In this document: positions 1 through 11,515 of the stretch, piece after piece
Layout: each line of letters begins with the position of its first letter
Position numbering within the stretch: the stretch's first letter is position 1
Assembly: GCA_002224055.1 (NCBI GenBank)
Contig: AZLU01000397.1
Coordinates: 1 to 20,216 of the forward strand
Source of the DNA: Pezizomycotina sp. ARF18
Taxonomy: Eukaryota > Ascomycota
Reading direction: 5' to 3'
DNA: 20,216 nt
The notes under the pieces: generated by a model
Database searches by the model: none
What the model was told of the DNA's origin: nothing
The model's input: only the letters and a program-made list of their open reading frames with translations
Program-made: the position numbers and the translations under genes

Positions 1-1115
1 CCGCCACCCCCAAATAACCCATAGTAAGGAAGAAGAGAACAAGCCAGCCTACCCTGGCACGCGTCGTACGGCTGAACCTCGCAGAATCAAGGGCGAGGCC
101 GAAATTGCAGAGCCAACATCTTGCGCAAGCCAGTAGAGGAAGACTGGTTGAGGACTCTGGGCACGAATCTGGAATTTGGGAAGATTGACGTCGTGAACTG
201 TAGCTGTAGAACCAGTTTGGAGCTCAGGAACATGGGGAAGAGAAGGGCAATCCATGTCGGTCTTTAGGACCTCCATAACCCCACAGTTCAGTAGTCCAGG
301 TGGGGTGCTGCATGACAATAACCTTCGAACCGTCCTTTCGAGATGACCTTGTCTGAAAGACTAGGAACAAGAAAGAATTGCTCCCCAGAAACATAAGAAC
401 CATGAATCCAAATATGGTGCCGTCTCCGACGGAGTTTCCGTGCCCGTCTTGACGGTCTGTGCAAGGGGAATCAAACTACCGATAACAGCGCCGAGGTTGA
501 AAATATTCCAGAAATACTGACGATCCGTCCTTTCAACTTCTCTGGAGGGTAAGACATCATGATGGCTCCCTGAGCAGTCCAAAGGAGTGCAGCGCAGAAA
601 CCCAGGAGGGCACCGGCAAAATTACGAAGCCCGTGTTCCTGTTGTGATTGTAATAAGGAGGAGCGGCATAGATGCATAACCGAATCCACCGACGGAGGAG
701 AGCAACTTGATGCCTAAGCGGTTGCAAATGGTACCAGCGAAGAAGCCAAATACAGCGAAGACGCTGTAAAGCGCGACGGTAGAATCGTTGCTGGCTGTGG
801 CGTCGAGTTGACCTGCACCGCCGATACCGCTGAGAGCATTGAACATTCCAGGACAAAGGAACTAAAAAAAAACAGACGGGGTGTGAGCCGAAGGATAAGA
901 AACCAAACAGAAGCCATTGCAGATTAAAGACGTATAATGGAAAGATCGGTGGAAGAAGAGCGCCACCTTACACAAACGAAGGAGACGATTAAGAGCTGGC
1001 CCATTGGCGACGCATAGTACGGGAACTTCACCGGGCCGATCTTCCTGGTGCGATAATACCAGGTATCGGGGAGCTCGTTGGAGCGCTCGGAATCACGCTC
1101 TTTGTTTCGCATCAT
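1..1115 (-). CDS. ngt1: UNC93-like MFS transporter, candidate GlcNAc transporter (5' part, frameshifted, runs off the left edge)
   Basis: Seen: the start ATG is at 1115-1113, followed by a 48-codon exon (1115-972) containing ELPDTWYYRTRKIGPVKFPY. A 110-bp intron leads to an exon opening FLCPGMFNALSGIGGAGQ, a stretch typical of fungal UNC93-like (DUF895) membrane proteins. Following the homology through several frames shows about nine hydrophobic segments, among them STVALYSVFAVFGFFAGTI, FAGALLGFCAALLWTAQGA, FWNIFNLGAVIGSLIPLAQ and WIALLFPMFLSSNWFYSY. The loop motif AIMMSYPPEKLKGR lies between segments 4 and 5. The C-terminal part lies beyond position 1. Known: UNC93-like MFS proteins are plasma-membrane transporters, and fungal GlcNAc clusters contain the transporter Ngt1. 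Inferred: the GlcNAc substrate, from linkage to the deaminase and GH3-GNAT genes. Odd: no single frame stays open; single-base indels occur near 673, 618-621 (A run), 512-514, 433-443, 380-386 and several more down to about 130. The family call is firm, the substrate less so. Confidence 0.8.
862..971 (-). other. Intron 1 of the UNC93-like transporter gene
   Basis: On the minus strand the donor is GTAAGG directly after codon 48 (TGT, Cys) and the acceptor is TAG after a T-rich tract. The junction is phase 0 and joins SFVC to FLCPGMFNAL, giving one continuous first transmembrane segment. Both splice signals are intact although the downstream exon is full of indels. Confidence 0.85.
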
Positions 1116-4100
1116 CGTTGGAATTTTCGCTCAACTTTCCGCATTGTAGGAGAGTTCGTGAGCGAAAAAAAAAAAAAAAAAGACCTCTCACGTGTCTTGG
1201 CGGGTGTTCGACAAAAAACCCAGGAATTGGGGCCGAAAAGGAATTAAAGAGCTTTAACGGGCCTTGTTCCCCGAAGCAGCGCTAAGGAAAGTCGGGAACT
1301 ATAAAAAAAATAGTTTAAAAGGAAAAGAAGTTATCGTTTATTTTACTGATTTTCTCTGAGGGTTTGAGCCTGAGACGGAAATACAAGATTTGAAGATTGA
1401 CAGGAAGGAAAAAAGTAATGGTGCAGTGGAAGGGGTTATATAGAAGTTATGGAAAGAAGGAAAATCATTAAAATAAAATAATAATAATAATAATAATAAA
1501 TAAATAAATAAATAAATAAAAAATATAATATATATATATAATATTTTATCCTTTTTGCTCTTGAAAAGATGGAGGTCTGCTTTTTCTTTCTGGATTAGGT
1601 GAGAGGAAGAAAAAAGAAGAAAAGACAATAAAAATTGGGCGAAAAACTGGTGATTATGAGCTGTGGTATTAGAAAATTTCCCCATAAAACAATAAAAACT
1701 TACTCTAAGCTCTATAACAACTTAATAATAGTAGTAACATACTTAGTATCAGTAGTAAACGATAATAATTATAAAGAATAGTAACGTATAACGATACTCA
1801 GAAAACAATACAAATGAAGAAAAATAAAATAAAATAAAAGTAGAATCCTCCCATATAGAGATCAATTTTGCTTTCACTTCAAGAGAGAGAGAGACATATC
1901 ACCACTCCGAAGGTGAAAAACAAGATAAGACTTGAAGAGTGCATGAGAAAAAAAAGTGGCACTTTAACCAGCCTCTCTGCTCCTTTGTCGTATTTTTTTT
2001 TTTTTTTTTTTTTTTTTGCTTTCACGAATATCATTCTTGGCCTAGGAGGTTGGCAAAATTTTGCGAAATTGTATTGAAAAAATCAATTGGTTGGAAGTAC
2101 TAAGTATTCAGCATATGCTTTCGAACTGGAGACCGAATGAATAACTATAGTAGTAAAGAATAAAATCTATTTTGAAAAAAAAAAAAAAAAAAAAAAAGGA
2201 TCGTCGTCTCCACCTTTTCTTCTTCCTCTTCTTCGTCTTCTTTGATGCGACATTATCGTGTCTGCAGTGGTGGTTTATTTTTAAATTCTGCCTACTGTGC
2301 GTGCTCAGATGCATGTCAAATCTGTGATGGATGGATGGATCATGGAGCTAGCTGATTGGGCTTAGGATTTGCATGTTCTGTTCCCTGAGATGCTACTCCA
2401 CATTTCTTCTCCGTCGCATCCCATGTATCCATTCGTCAACTGCTGCATCGCAAATCACCGTGTCTTTCTGGATCCTCCACTTCTTTCTCTCTCGTTACTC
2501 TCGCCGTTTCATTTCTCCTCACTACCTCCACACTCCTTCAGTCCCTTTTATTATCTGGTTATTATTATTATTATTTGTTTTTTGTTTTTCGTTTTTGACA
2601 GAATGCGCGTGAGTCGTTCGTTGAAACTTTGGATCCAAAAGCTGGGGAGGGGGAGAGAGCGAGCGAGGCCGAAACCGAGGAACCCAGCAGAGGGAAAACG
2701 TAGATGGGTTCCCCGCATGGCCTCTTCCCCGCTACACTTTGCTTTTTCACCTGGTATTGTCCATCCCCTTCACCCGCTGTCGATGTGAGGTTCCTTGGGA
2801 AGCAATTTTCCATCTCCTTCTCAACAGCAAAAATAATACATTGAAAGAGTTCCTTCTTTTTTTTTTTTTTTTTTTTTGTTAGTGGATCACATTGGAATGT
2901 CTAACAAACAAAACTTGGTTACGGCGGATCTTTTGCTCAGATGATAGGTTTCGGCTCCCATCTCGTTGATAGGTGCCCTTGTCTCCAGTTTTTTTTCTGC
3001 CCTGAATATTCTATACATGTTCTTCTATACACACATCTAGATCTCGCCCCAGGACACGACGGTTTCGGAGGTACGCAAACCCCCTCCGCGCGTCTAGATC
3101 TCTAAAGGCTCTTAGTGACCGAGCAAGGTGTGCATATTAATTATATTTGCTCCAAGGGATATCGGGGAAATTGCGCGCATGCTTTCAAATTCGCTTGTTG
3201 TTAAGGGACCGTATTATCTTCTCGCACGTAAAAATCCCCTGATCAGATCTTGAAAGTATAAAACGGGTTGCCAGTTTGGATGTGCAAGCGGTCTTGAACA
3301 ATCTCGTAAATTAATTCTATCGCTTGTTAGTAAGGTCGCTGCTTTTCTTTAATAATCTAAAACCGTGTATCCGGATTAGAAGGAGGGATGCATGTCCGAT
3401 TCATGGTTCATGAACAAAACCAAAATTTTGAGCCGTACAGCTACAGCTACAGCTTTTCAAAGAGCGGCGAAAGCTTCTTCCTATTCCTGTGTAAGTCTAG
3501 AAGGACTGAAAAATCTCTTGTCAGGTTCTTTTCCGGTGTATGCTTCTTATCTCTTCATTTCTCTATTTCTTTATTCTTTCCTTTTCCTTTCTTTCTTTCT
3601 TTTTTTTTTTTTTTTTCTGTCCTCTTATTGGATGAATATTGTCGTATTATTTCGCAAGTCGTGCGTGCGCAAGCCTTCCTCATTCTGACAAGTGGGGCTA
3701 ATAAAGACCCTGCTTTTGCGGGTGGCACCAAATGCAACGTCAAATTTTGCCGGCAACGTTCCATTTCGAAGCTTCTTTCGCAGAGAGAATCAACGTTTCG
3801 CTTAGATTTGCTTTTTTTGTCTAGCTATATGTGACATGATTTCAGAATAACCCCAAAATCCGTACGGGAAAAGGCTGCGCTCCTGTCACAAGCAAAACCT
3901 GGTGCAGCCAAGTAACCCTTCACTGGAAAATACGATGAGCGACTAGACTAGCAACTCCATCGTTGACAGCTGACCTCCTAGTGAAGGTCGTATTTAGAGT
4001 GATATATTTTGTGTGATAAGAGCTAACCAGCCTTACACATGCAGAACTGTGATCAGTCGTTTAGGATACGTCGAGGAACGGGTTCAAACTGTTAGGAAAA

Positions 4101-4834
4101 CACCAACACGGCGATAACTGGAAATGAGAGGAATTGAAAGACAGGAAGCGAATTTCGGTAGTAACCTTTACCCCTGCAAAACCTGATATATGATTCTCGC
4201 CTAAAAAACGCAACGAAACACGTTCCCTCGGATCTTTCACAGTCCAGAGACGCCATGCGGCAGTCTGCGAACATCTGAACTATAGGGAAAAAAAATAAAC
4301 AATGAAGAGGAAAGTGAGAGCGAAGCAAGAATCCTATTTTACCTGGAATATGCTTGTTACTAGTAGAAGTAGGAGCTAACGGCAAATACTGGTTCATTTC
4401 GTTCGGTAGGGTAAATCATTAGAATTTTGCTCACTTATGTGATAAATAATACTACTACTACTCGTGAGAGGGGATGTTTTTTTTTTTTTTTTTTTCGTTG
4501 GTGATACCAGAAACGGCTGCGGAAGTCGGGAGTAACAGTCGTATTCCCCCCTTTTTCTTTCTTTCTTTCTTTTTTTTTTAAAAAAAATCAGCATTGTATA
4601 ATGAGCCCTCCTATACTTGAAAAAAAAAAGAAAAAAAAAAAAATTATATATAGTAAAAAACTTAAGTATATACCAGTAATTACTTCTCTCTTAGCGGCGA
4701 TATACTTACACTGACCTCTCACCACCGGCATCTATTATCACGAACACTGACTGCCCTGTTTCCGTTTTGGATTTACCCTTAGCGTATTAGAAAGATCGGA
4801 CTACCTAAAAACACTCGATATATCATAAAGTACC
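1116..4834. other. Divergent intergenic region between transporter and deaminase genes, simple-repeat rich
   Basis: No supportable gene is seen in 3.7 kb. The open frames here translate to low-complexity runs of Phe, Ser and Leu from pyrimidine tracts. The stretch must hold the promoters of both flanking genes. Simple repeats include A17 at 1165-1181, an ATA/AAAT/AT microsatellite at about 1471-1546, T25 at 1993-2017, A23 at 2175-2197, GATG repeats at 2326-2340, T21 at 2857-2877, a long pyrimidine tract at about 3556-3617 and T19 at 4477-4495. Matches to the Ndt80-type core CRCAAAW occur at 2449-2455 (+), 2059-2065 (-), 3714-3720 (-) and 4007-4013 (-), but this is not clearly more than chance. 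Confidence 0.7.
1471..1546. repeat. Compound microsatellite (ATA)n-(AAAT)n-(AT)n
   Basis: An ATA/TAA trinucleotide run (about 1477-1498) passes into a TAAA tetranucleotide run (about 1498-1523) and then into alternating AT (about 1527-1546). It lies upstream of the transporter gene. Confidence 0.85.
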
Positions 4835-5834
4835 ATGTAAGTCATATCTAAAAACCCATGTCCCTTTTGTACAACAGGCTAAGCAGTGTGTCTTTTTTGT
4901 GTGTGTCCAGGCGCTTGATTATCCGCGACAACAAGCGAGCAGCATCTGAGTGGTAGCTCAGTATATCGCCAGTATGTATTTCATTTATCGGAACAAGGAG
5001 CACGAACCTTTGTTTATTTCGGTAAACTTTGTTGATTTTATTTATCTATTATCTAGTAGTATTTATTATTTATTGATTATTATTTATTGATTATTATTAC
5101 TTTCAATAATAAAGTTCAATTCATTAATATAGAACGTCAATTAGGAAAAATCAATGACTTTAAACCTACTGAATCCCGCCTTTCATCCTCGTTTGCCGAC
5201 GGGCAGCAGTCCGGAACTCGTGTATCAGTTCTTAGTTCAGTACCACCGTCAGGAGACAAGTAAGCTTTAAAAATGTTGTCACGTTCAACATGGACGAATA
5301 CGTCGGATTGGCACAGACGCATCCTCAGTCTTACCACACATTCATGTTCGAGAACCTCTTCCGGCACGTCGATATAAAGCCATCGAACATCCACATCCCT
5401 TCCCTCGTGAATGCCTCGACTTATGATGAGACGATAGCCAAGTACGGTGGCATCGACCTCTTCCTCTGCGGCGTCGGGAGCGACGGACATATTGCGTTCA
5501 ACGAGCCTGGTAGCTCCTTGGCGTCGAGGACGCGGGTCAAGACGTTAACGCAGGATACTAGGGTCGCGAACGCACGCTTCTTCGGCGGCGAAGTGGAAAA
5601 GGTACCCCGGAGTGCGTAACTGTAGGTGTCAAGACCGACAGATGCGAAGGAGAGATCGTTCTCATTGCGGATGGAAGCGGCAAAGCAGAAGCTGTTAGGC
5701 AGGCGGTCGAAGGTTCCGTTAGCCACCAGTGGACGGTCACAGCACTGCAGATGCATGAAAAGTTCACGATGGTTGTAGATGAGGCGGCGACTGAGGAGCT
5801 GAAAGTTAAAACTGTAAAGGTAGGAGAATATTAG
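4835..5834 (+). CDS. dam1: Glucosamine-6-phosphate deaminase (NagB family), 3 exons, frameshifted
   Basis: Role (known): converts glucosamine-6-phosphate to fructose-6-phosphate and ammonium in the cytosol, the last dedicated step of GlcNAc catabolism. Seen: exon 1 supplies only AT of the start codon (4835-4836). Exon 2 (4911-4971) encodes [14 protein letters not shown]. Exon 3 from 5145 encodes [10 protein letters not shown], the [10 protein letters not shown] phosphate-loop segment, FNMDEYVG with the catalytic Asp (5284-5307), then [17 protein letters not shown] with the catalytic Asp/His/Glu triad, and SRTRVKTL. The C-terminal [11 protein letters not shown] and EELKVKTVK follow. The length of about 250 residues is near the family norm. 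The end is uncertain: the frame reaches TAG at 5832-5834 after VKTVKVGEY, but a third intron (about 5820-5885) with an end near 5991 is possible. Odd: a missing G near 4954 creates an in-frame TAG, and further indels lie near 5177, 5190, 5262-5268 and 5617. Upstream by 3.7 kb is the divergent transporter. Confidence 0.9.
4837..4910 (+). other. Intron 1 of the deaminase gene, splitting the start codon AT|G
   Basis: The donor GTAAGT (4837-4842) follows ACCAT. A GCTAAG branch-like element lies at about 4879-4884, and the acceptor TCCAG ends at 4910. Splicing joins AT to GCGCTTGATTATC and creates ATG CGC TTG ATT ATC, matching the M-R-L-I-I start of the NagB family. Unspliced RNA would read ATG followed immediately by TAA. 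Confidence 0.8.
4972..5144 (+). other. Intron 2 of the deaminase gene
   Basis: Donor GTATGT at 4972-4977, acceptor TTAG at 5141-5144, phase 1, joining QYIA-R to KINDFKPT. The 173-bp intron is A+T-rich and contains a tandem of TATTTATTGATTAT-like units (about 5060-5097). Confidence 0.75.
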
Positions 5835-6667
5835 CAACCTGCGGTTGAAGATTTTCCCCCATTTGTTATTTCCTGCTTCTATCAGCTTTGATAAAGGCGC
5901 TAATAAAACGGTCTGCATGGGGAAATATAGTATTCAAAGATATGAGTCTGAAACGAATATTGCTGGCAATAATCGTCTCTCTAAGCTCTAGAATATTTAC
6001 CTCAACCGATTTTTGCAGCGACGACGTTTATGAAGTATAATCTAAAGGTGCATAATAGCAGAGGAAAAAGTTTTACGGCACAAATAAACAATGATTTTCA
6101 CGTACTGATGGGACAAATTAGGATATAGAGAGTACTTTTCTTCTTTGTTTCTTTCTACGCTATTATTGTTAATAATTTATATTTCAGGATTATTTTTTTT
6201 AAAGGTTCCTAGAGAGCCTCCGAAGGGGGGACACTAGACCACGTAAAAAGGCGGTAGTCCTGTTTGAAAAATAATAATAATAATAAAATAAAAGGGCCGG
6301 TAATCGTTGCTTTATTTTAGCCTGCTGTAAGCTAAGGACCGTAGTAGTACAGTAGATTGGAACTGACTGTAATGTATCTTTAGTTATTATCCACTTGGAA
6401 ACTTCATTTAAACTAAGTAGTAGTTTCTTCTATTTGTAAACTCCTATGATTAAGGAGTAAAGATCAGGGAAGACAGCTATCATGACCCTATTTTGAAATG
6501 CGCATCAGCACGTGCCCTTCCGCCTTCCATTCTGCTATCCGCAACGTATCCAGGTTCTTCATGTCATTTTGTTGCTTTAAAGCTATCTACACCGGATCTC
6601 CACCACCACTACACTCTAATCTTAGGACGAGGTAGCCATAGTAAAGTAAATCCCCCACTTTCCTCAC

Positions 6668-6698
<31 letters not shown>

Positions 6699-9600
6699 CG
6701 TACCGTTTAGTGAACTGGACCGCGCGAACTATTAGTTCACAAACTGTTTTTAATATCAAGCTGAACTCGCTGAAAAGACGAAGCCAAAAGCTGTAGTCTC
6801 CACACCGTAGCTCGAGCTCCAACTCTTTGGATTTGGACCTCTCGTATGATAATTTAGTATCCAGCAATGTTCCCTGAAGTAGCAGAGATAGTGTAGACAT
6901 TTCACCAAGACAATTTCTTTAAGCTAGCCGTTCGAGCCCAACTTTATCTCCGGACGCTATCATGTACACGTCAGGCTGGAGCCTGTACACTCTGCTCCGA
7001 AAAAAAAAAAAAAAAAAAACAAGAAAGGAACCAATAGAAACGAGCAAGTAAGCGAATGGTGCCATTGTCATGAGAATCTTAGAACGCCGCGCAGCCTAGC
7101 ACTTAAATCTTCATCTTACCCGAACATCCAAGGGTCGTAGCGCTTAACATGCCGCTCAGCATATCGAATCTAGGGGACCAATACCAAAGAATCACCGAAA
7201 TAACCATTGATGGAAGAGAGAGAGGGTTCTTTATTTCCTAGCGTCATGTTTCAGTATTATGCAGGTCCTAATATTCTATAAGAAGAGGATCTAGTTTGAT
7301 ATTTTCAATTCACGACGGACGGGTGTCCAAGCGAGAAAAATTATGAGAAACGGAGTAGAAAACCACAAGGTAATGAATGCAATATTCCCACCTGCTTTCT
7401 ATGTTTTAGATAATAATAAACGTTTTAAATACTATACTAGTAGTTTATTAACTATTCAAGGGACAAAATACAGGTCCAAGGATGTTTCTTCCCGAATTTG
7501 GCGTTGTTCAAGTCGAGATGTACCTAGGAAAAAAGGTACCTCTTTTGAAAATGGACGCTCCGTCTATGAAGGAAGAAAACATTCAGCAGAAAAAAAAAAA
7601 GAGCAGTAAACAAACTTCCACCTATAAACAAAAACAACAACCAGAAGCGACTAGCCGTACGTTAGCTGCACTTCGGATTGGCGAATAATCCGGTTTAGGG
7701 CTGTTCATTTTGCAGATCGATGTTACATTTATAGTCCGAGTACATCTAAGACTAACCCAAAAGAATTAACCGAGATCATGAAAGAAAATAAGTTAAATGC
7801 CTGAACGCCTTTTTTTTCGAGCACCCCTCTTCTTTCACTCCCTATCTTCACGCCTTCGAAATAAGTGAGAAATGGCAATATTAGTAATTACTAAACTTTA
7901 CGGGATGGGTGAGGGGGAAATACATGCGTAAGAATGCCAAATCACGAACAATAGGATATCCGTCCTAAAGGCGAAATGGGCACCTATCCCCCCCCCCCCA
8001 CTCCAAACCTGTATCTCTTGCTTAGCTAGTACTTTGTCTGGGCTGGGTTGGGCTGGGCTGGGCTTATATTCGGATCATGCACGGCTAAGCAAAAATGACC
8101 CACGCCAGGCATACTAAACAAATAAAATGCCGAACATGAACACGCGAGATCGGAACAAGACAAAGGACGCCTTAGAGAAGCTTTCCCCACTCACATCGCA
8201 CATCGGAACATCCGTCTTCGGAAATTTAATCAAGGATTTCGGCGCTGCAATTCCAAAAATATTTACATATATCTATAAACGAAACAAAGATAGAAAGGAA
8301 GGAAAACATGTCAGCATCAGTGGCAGCCAGTGGCGGCCATTAGGGATACTTGGCGAGCGAATGGGAATACATGGGGAAAACGGTTACTGTGGCCAAGAGA
8401 TCTGTGCCTTTCCCCTCTCCTGCCGAACCCAAGTAAGTCAAATGTCAAATAAAAATGGGAAATATGTAAGTGCGGTGAAACTTCCGCTCTTGATGTGTGG
8501 AGGTGCTGCTTAGTACGCCTCCAATTTCGTCCTAGGAAAAAAAAATTCAACGAAATACTAATGATCTCGTTTGACATGATAACGCTAGCTTCGTAATCAA
8601 TGTTGCTACTATCCTTGGAAGGAAAGCTTCTTTCTTTTTTTGCTTTAAGTTTTCTCTTTTATTTTTATTCTCCACCCTGTTATATTCACATAAGTAGTAT
8701 TTTTTTTTTTTTTGGACCTCGATGGGTGTTTCGAAATGGGCGGTCAGTCACCAGGAAAAAAAAAAAAATTAGCAGAAGCTATTCTCAATATTCGCGTATA
8801 GAAAAAGTCAGTGCATCTTTCTTCGTTGTGCGGTATCCACAGAGGTTACTTTCCTAAAGAATCAAAAGGACGATCCCTAACCAAAAGTAGGATGGCGAGC
8901 GCTGTTTAAACGAAAGAAGGTCCTATCACGTGAGACCGAAATTCCTTCCAGTGTATCTACGAGCACCCTACAGAGGCGACTTGTGACATTTAGCAGAGTC
9001 TCGGTGTAGGCTAGAAAAATATTACTGCAGTCAACTTTTAAATCGGTGAATACATATTTTCCTCTCCGACCTGGAAATTTTCCTGTCCCCACCTGCCATT
9101 CGTTAACAGGCCGGACTATTGTTGCCTACTGGACTGAACGATCTCGATCTCGTCATGTTTCTGCATCTGTTCTCGGAGAAAAATCTCAAAAGCGAGAAAT
9201 AGCTCTTCTAATCTTTTCCTCTCTCTGTCTATATAGATTTGACGCTGCTCGCCTTGAGACGTGGTGTTACTAATTATTCTAAACCGTCCAACGTACGTCT
9301 GGTTTATATTCAAGCTAGTTGAGAAAGGAGAGACTCGTCAGGTAAGATTGTGCTTACCAGCGAGAAAGTATTTACCAGATCTACAAAGATCCTAGATCGG
9401 TTACAAAAAGCAGCTGAGAAAAAGGACGGTTGACGGGCGGCGATCGTCAGGGTAAAAAAAAAATAAGAAAAAAGGAGGGGAAATAAGGGTTCAAGCGAAA
9501 AGGCAGAAGCGGATGAGAAGAAAAAAGAATAATAACCCAACGATTTAATTAGCCTGTATAAGCGAAAGTTAATCGAGACTCCACGGGTAGACTGGAAGTC

Positions 9601-11515
9601 CGGTGTTGCATAGAAATCCGAAGGATAACCGGACATCACTCCAACCGATCAATATTCCTCCGAAAGCTTAAGGCACAGATCTCTTAAAGGCCAGGCTGAA
9701 AATGAAGAAACAAGAGAAAACTAAGAAAAGACAGCCCTCTTTTCCTCTCCTTCCTTCCTTCCACGGAACAGGAACTTGCAGACTGGCTAGTTTGAACATT
9801 GCAGACGGAAATATCCGAGTATATATCATTTGGCTCGCATGACTCGGTGGGACACCGAACGTTCGAACCGAATGGGTCCTCACCAGCAGGGGTAATCTAA
9901 GAGAAGACAGCGGACAGACGACGGTAGCGAGTCAGCCCCTGCAGTGTATCATGGGTTACAATACGCCCAGCGGCTCAGGCTAGTCTTATGTTGATAATTG
10001 TGAAAGGAGAAGGGTCCAGATTTTTATCAAATAATTCAAACCCTCCTTTACGGGAGCGCATGCGTCACCGGAGCCCGCACACGGTGCTATATCGTGAACC
10101 GGCCTCAAATGCCCTTGTAGCCTACCTGAAGGTCTACGGCTTTTGATGGCAATTTTTTTTCTTTTCTTTTTTTTATTTATTTATTTTTTGCAAATACTAA
10201 TTGGAAAAAAAGTTGAACAACTCGAGAGTAGAAGCTTTATATTGAGGTTATTGATGGACAATCTTTTCGAGTACCGATATAACTGTTTTTAAGGTACGTA
10301 TATAGCAAAAGCCATAAAATTTCGTCATCTAATTATTCCACGCAACTCAGAAAGCTTATGATATATTCACGCTACAAAAGTTGACAAAAAGAACCTATAG
10401 CCATGAGAATCCAGTACAACCACAATTAAAGAAGGGCAAAGAATCACCTAGTCTAGAATCGTGCACTGAAGGAACTTACAGATGTTTTGAATCTAGCAAG
10501 AAACTTGAGCAAGAGAAGTGGATGAGGGGCAAATACTTCACATTCCATCAAGGGCATTAAAGGATCCTCAAGGCCACAATATATAACCAATATCGTAGGA
10601 TATTGGAACGACCGGTTAAGTATTAGCGTAGAGCATCGCATCTAACCTTTAAAATCCACTTCCGTGAACATATTACTATAAACCCTCCTCCGCTGCGCTT
10701 TGGTGCAGGTAAATTTACAGAATACTCTGGAAGGACCGCGAGCCTGATCCCTTTTGGTTGCCTTTTTTTTTTTTTTTTTTTTTTCAAATGATCTCAAAGG
10801 CTATTTCTTTTGCAGCGGCGTGTTTCGTTCTAGTGACACTTGAGGTACTTATAAACCAAGGGAAGTATTTCTGTAGGCATTGCAGGATATATATACTTGA
10901 ATGTCTGACAAATGATTTATTAAATATGGTCGTTAAGATATGAATTTTCGAGAATGCGAAAGATAGGAAATAATGTCTTAAAGTTATTGCAAGAAGTAAA
11001 AAGATCGCAATAGCATGCGTTGGTTACAAACCAAATATGAAGCCAGCAAAGAAGCCCAAAATCATGAAGGAAAAAGAAAAGTAACGCATAATTGCTTTCA
11101 AAGATGCGCGCTGAAGAAATGAAAGGAGCTATTTATACAACGAGCAGCGGAAATCCCCTTTTCAAAGCGACGGTGGTTCATGCTCATGATGTCGTAGAAG
11201 TCAAAGCGGGAAGAAATTCAGTATAACAAACAGACGCCCATGTCTCATAGATAAGTTGCAAAACAAAATAAGCCACAAACGCAACCTCAAATATCGCTTA
11301 AATTGATAAATAGTAAGATGCCAGAAACATTATAGAAGGCAGGTGAAGGAATAGGGAAAAAAGAAAGAAAAAAAAAAGAAAAAAAAAGGAGGGGGGGGGG
11401 GAGGTTCAATAGTAGAGAGCATTATTGTGACAGTTCGGAGCCATTAGCTGCCTTGCGGTCGCTGCATCGTCTACGATAAAACTCAGCCATGAATCAGTAT
11501 CTAAAAGCATAGAAT
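5835..11515. other. Gene-poor region between the convergent deaminase and GH3-GNAT genes
   Basis: I see no gene I can support in 5.7 kb. The longest ATG-initiated frame (8127-8513, plus, 128 codons) resembles nothing I know and has no neighbouring splice-linked frame. The region holds A27 (6672-6698), A20 (7000-7019), C12 (7988-7999), a GGGCT pentamer repeat (8040-8062), T22 (10763-10784) and, just past the 3' end of the GH3-GNAT gene, an A-rich tract ending in G11 (11391-11401). Searches by eye for deacetylase, hexokinase and Ndt80-like motifs in both strands were negative. Confidence 0.6.
8040..8062 (+). repeat. GGGCT pentamer repeat with G-quadruplex potential
   Basis: Five GGG triplets are each separated by two bases (CT, TT, CT, CT), at 8040-8042, 8045-8047, 8050-8052, 8055-8057 and 8060-8062. 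This satisfies the classic four-tract G-quadruplex rule with very short loops. A C12 run lies 40 bp upstream. Confidence 0.8.

Noticed and set aside
1338-1685. 115-codon minus-strand open frame
   Set aside because: It is produced by the ATA/AAAT microsatellite and gives runs of Ile, Tyr and Leu.
2369-2788. 139-codon plus-strand open frame
   Set aside because: The translation is mostly Ser/Pro/Leu/Phe from pyrimidine-rich DNA, with no recognisable domain and no linked exon.
3388-3834. 148-codon plus-strand open frame with a GTAAGT inside (about 3491)
   Set aside because: It reads through a CTTT/T-run low-complexity tract; the N-terminal part is not similar to anything known to me, and no downstream exon joins sensibly.
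2059-4013. Four CRCAAAW (Ndt80/MSE-like) cores in the divergent promoter region
   Set aside because: A 7-mer this degenerate is expected about twice by chance in 3.7 kb over both strands. The excess is too small, and the flanking G of the full element is missing at the sites examined.
6929-6942. GTTCGAGCCC and similar T-loop-like strings (also near 9861 and 17037) as tRNA genes
   Set aside because: The flanking bases do not form T-stems or acceptor stems on either strand.
8127-8513. 128-codon plus-strand open frame (MPNMNTRDRNKTKDALEKLS...)
   Set aside because: It is the longest ATG-initiated frame in the gene-poor interval, but there is no known motif, no splice partner and no family resemblance. 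Kept only as a remote possibility.
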